A stretch of 47,688 nt of DNA from Boothiomyces macroporosus (Eukaryota; Chytridiomycota; Chytridiomycetes; Rhizophydiales; Terramycetaceae), in NCBI GenBank assembly GCA_027604185.1, contig JADGKB010000105.1, positions 1-47,688 of the forward strand, read 5' to 3'. Position numbers and translations under genes: made by a program. Shown here in pieces: positions 45,740-47,688 of this stretch (positions are counted from its first letter, which is position 1; each line of letters starts with the position of its first letter). Below the pieces are notes generated by a model that searched no databases, had not been told where the DNA came from, and saw only the letters and a program-made list of their open reading frames with translations.

Positions 45740-45779
45740 TCAAACAATTTTTCGCGTTATTTTAACTTTAGCCTGACTG
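45740..45779. promoter_or_regulatory. 40-bp bidirectional promoter
   Basis: Only 40 bp separate the start codons of the giant ASH gene (minus) and the CoA-binding gene (plus). If the ATG at 45819 were used for the latter, the gap would be 79 bp. No TATA box is obvious. Confidence 0.55.
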
Positions 45780-46246
45780 ATGCAAAGATTATTTTCCTTC
45801 TTTTCCAAGGGTAGCAAGATGAACCAAATTGAATTTTTCAAACAAGCGCAAGCATACGCTGTAGGTATCCCGACTTGACTGTAGTGGGAGCTTCTGCTGA
45901 TCCATCGAAATTCGGAAACAAAGTGTTAAGGTTTTATAAACAAAATACGACCAACCCGATATATCCGGTCAATCCTAAAGCGGATTCAATTGAAGGAATC
46001 AAAGTTATTAAGGACTTGAAAGACTTGCCAGACCCAAAACACACCTCAGTTTCTGTAATTACACCACCGCCGGTTACTCTCTCTGTTCTTAAAACCGCTG
46101 CAGAACTTGGAATAAAGAATGTGTGGCTACAGCCAGGTTCTGAAAACTACGAAGGAATTGAACTTGCCAAGAAATCCGGATTGAATGTGATTTATGATGG
46201 ACCATGCGTACTGGTTAATGGACCAGGCTTAATAAATTCAAAATAG
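45780..46246 (+). CDS. CoA-binding domain protein, probably mitochondrial, 148 aa
   Basis: Exons 45780-45864 and 45885-46246 flank a 20-nt intron. The spliced core reads AYAVVGASADPSKFGNKV, then YPVNPKADSIEGIKV, ITPPPVTLSVL, VWLQPGSEN and DGPCVLVNGP. This is the single-domain CoA_binding_2 family related to the nucleotide-binding fold of succinyl-CoA synthetase alpha. The first 14 residues (MQRLFSFFSKGSKM) look like a mitochondrial presequence. If the second ATG (45819) is used, the protein would be cytosolic and 135 aa. The enzymatic role of the family is unknown. Confidence 0.85.
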
Positions 46247-46319
46247 TTTTGTGGGATGTATACTGGGTCCCTGAGCAATTTTAATCATTCTGTGAAAAGC
46301 AATTTTTACCTCAAAAACC

Positions 46320-47043
46320 ATGCCTCCAAAAAAATCACCAGCAAAAGCCAAGGAGCCTGCTGCTCAAGAAGCAAAGAAGGAAGTCAGAAAGCAAACTGCT
46401 CTACAAAAGAATTACCTCATTGCTTACAACCTCGCCTCTTGTATCGGATGGTTTGCTGTCCTTGTGCTAGTAGTGCAAGAACTTCAAACTGCGGGGTATC
46501 AGTCCGTCTACGGAAAAGTTTCTACTCTGCTAAACATTGTTCAAACATGCGCCTTATTTGAAGTAAGCAACCTTAACTCAGGTATTTCATTCAACCATTG
46601 GTTTAGTAAGAGCAGATCCAACCCCAACCGTCATTCAAGTTTCTTCAAGATTATTGCTAGTTTGGTTCATTTTGGCAAAATATGATTATCCTGAAGTACG
46701 ACAATCTTACTTTGTTTCATCCATGGTCATTGCTTGGTCGATTACAGAAATTGTACGATATGGATACTATGCATTGAATTTGATTTATGGAAAAGCTCCG
46801 CTTTTCTCTACTTATATTAGATATACATTCTTTTTCGTCTTGTACCCGTTAGGAGCAGGAAGTGAATTTATGTTGATCCAATACGCAATTCCATTTGCAC
46901 AACAAACACAGGCATTCTACGGGTTCGTTTTCACTTTTATCGCTGGTATGTATGCTCCAGGTTTCTGGTTCATGTACCAACATATGATCAAGCAAAGGAG
47001 CAAAGTATTTGAAAAAGTGTTTGGAAAAGACAAGAATGAATAA
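46320..47043 (+). CDS. PHS1: 3-hydroxyacyl-CoA dehydratase (PTPLA/HACD family), 234 aa
   Basis: Exons 46320-46562 and 46582-47043 flank a 19-nt intron. About six membrane helices follow a basic, Ala/Lys-rich N-terminus (PPKKSPAKAKEP). Family motifs are LNIVQTCALFEVFHSTIGLV across the splice and VQVSSR-like IQVSSRLLLV. The catalytic YPLGAGSE is also present, with Tyr and Glu seven residues apart. It dehydrates 3-hydroxyacyl-CoA in very-long-chain fatty-acid elongation in the ER. A Lys-rich C-terminus (FGKDKNE) is compatible with ER retention. The stop TAA is within AATAAA. Confidence 0.93.
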
Positions 47044-47098
47044 ATCACTAATACTTACAAAGTTCTCTCTTGTTCAAATTATTTATTATGTTGACGAA

Positions 47099-47393
47099 CA
47101 CAGTTAGGAGGACTGGCAATTGGTAATGCTTTGGTTCCTTCAGATACAGCGTGTTTGGTCAGTTCCCCACGAAGGATCAACGAACAGCGGTTTGGATTCT
47201 CGGAAGAGACGGTGGATCTCTTGTAGCTAGCTTGGAGGCGTCCTCAGCAACTCTTTCGAAAATATCAGCGACAAAAGAGTTCATGATCGCCATGGCCTTG
47301 TTGGAAACACCAGTGTCTGGGTGCACTTGCCTCAAGACCTTATGTGTTGAAAGTCTGCTTTGCATTTAGATTGGTGGTGTCTGCCTCTTATTG
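47099..47393 (-). pseudogene. Decayed histone H2B gene, right copy
   Basis: It carries the same frame breaks as the left copy. The one substitution inside the preserved block is non-synonymous (AMSIMNSF on the left, AMAIMNSF here), consistent with absence of selection on this fragment. Confidence 0.85.
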
Positions 47394-47510
47394 CTCTCAT
47401 CTGCGACCAACCCACAGCCAAAGAGTGCAGTGTTCAACCGAAGTTGTGCCGAAGAAAAGGCTGGAAACAAACAGCATAGCCAGAATAATGGATGGCTGTG
47501 AAAGAAAGCG

Positions 47511-47518
47511 TATAAATA
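47511..47518 (+). promoter_or_regulatory. TATA box of the right small ORF
   Basis: TATAAATA lies 27 nt before the ATG at 47546. Upstream is the inverted octamer pair TGGCTATG and CACAGCCA, with 10-bp spacing (CATAGCCA 47475-47482 and TGGCTGTG 47493-47500 on the plus strand). Confidence 0.55.
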
Positions 47519-47545
47519 GGACTGCATTGGGAGTCGTACCATCAA

Positions 47546-47662
47546 ATGCAATCTGTAAAACCCCAATCCAAGCAACACGCTTCTGCTTTCCAGGCTCAAG
47601 TCCACGCTTCCGTCAAACAAGGAATGATGGGCCAAGCGATGGCCAAAGTCTCCCACCTGTAG
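47546..47662 (+). CDS. 38-codon small protein (novel small-ORF family), right copy
   Basis: The encoded protein is identical to that of the left copy (27-143). AATAAA is at 47670-47675, a few bases after the TAG stop. See the left copy and 11219-11329 for the family pattern. No function is assigned. Confidence 0.6.
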   Translation: MQSVKPQSKQHASAFQAQVHASVKQGMMGQAMAKVSHL

Positions 47663-47688
47663 TTACTTAATAAATCCCTATTTATCCA

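Larger units (their letters stand above)
47068..47688. repeat. Right arm of terminal inverted repeat
   Basis: Reverse complement of 1-631, lacking the 10-bp insertion found there. It begins 24 bp after the stop codon of the dehydratase gene and runs to the window edge. The contents mirror the left arm. Confidence 0.95.

Overview
The window looks like gene-dense nuclear DNA of an early-diverging zoosporic fungus (chytrid, aphelid or Rozella-like). The evidence is a Pkc1 kinase with the fungal HR1-HR1-C2-C1-C1-kinase order, an SSH4/EAR1-type SPRY membrane protein, and a giant ASH/MSP-repeat axonemal protein that implies a flagellum. Genes are 14 to 500 bp apart on both strands. Almost every intron is tiny: I placed 42 introns by reading-frame continuity and protein similarity, and 40 of them are 17-23 nt. 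The two exceptions are 34 nt and 43 nt, and the 43-nt one is exactly two ordinary introns back to back. In every spliced model the summed exon length is divisible by three.

Layout. The window begins and ends with the same roughly 0.62-kb repeat in inverted orientation (1-631 and 47068-47688). Each arm carries a TATA-driven 38-codon ORF and a decayed histone H2B gene. Between them, in order: a polytopic membrane protein, a low-molecular-weight tyrosine phosphatase and RNA polymerase III subunit RPC31 (991-3613); an F-box/LRR protein (3838-5406); a cluster of three secreted Gly/Ser-rich proteins, one an SSH4-like SPRY protein and two GPI-anchored (5421-9139); a second F-box/LRR gene and a 36-codon relative of the terminal ORF (9574-11329); a disordered Pro/Tyr-rich protein and a 16-repeat ankyrin protein (11761-14785); a TCP11/SOK1 protein and a twin-CX9C protein (15286-18400); a gene-poor kilobase with stable hairpins; a tandem truncated globin (19360-20162); two Rep-like HUH endonuclease/HTH paralogues flanking a third F-box/LRR gene (20271-24400); DDB1, a DUF3421 protein, a DUF1003 protein, a histone H4 fossil and BCP1 (24923-30695); PKC1 and QCR7 (31016-34533); the 3,610-residue ASH protein (34746-45739); and a CoA-binding protein and a 3-hydroxyacyl-CoA dehydratase (45780-47043).

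Housekeeping genes (transcription, respiration, lipid elongation, DNA-damage ubiquitin ligase, cell-wall kinase) are interleaved with lineage-specific material: F-box/LRR and ankyrin paralogues, the Gly/Ser surface cluster, domesticated Rep genes and the small-ORF family. Several genes share a promoter style with a TATA box 26-28 nt before the ATG. Several stop codons lie inside or against AATAAA. Both point to extremely short untranslated regions.
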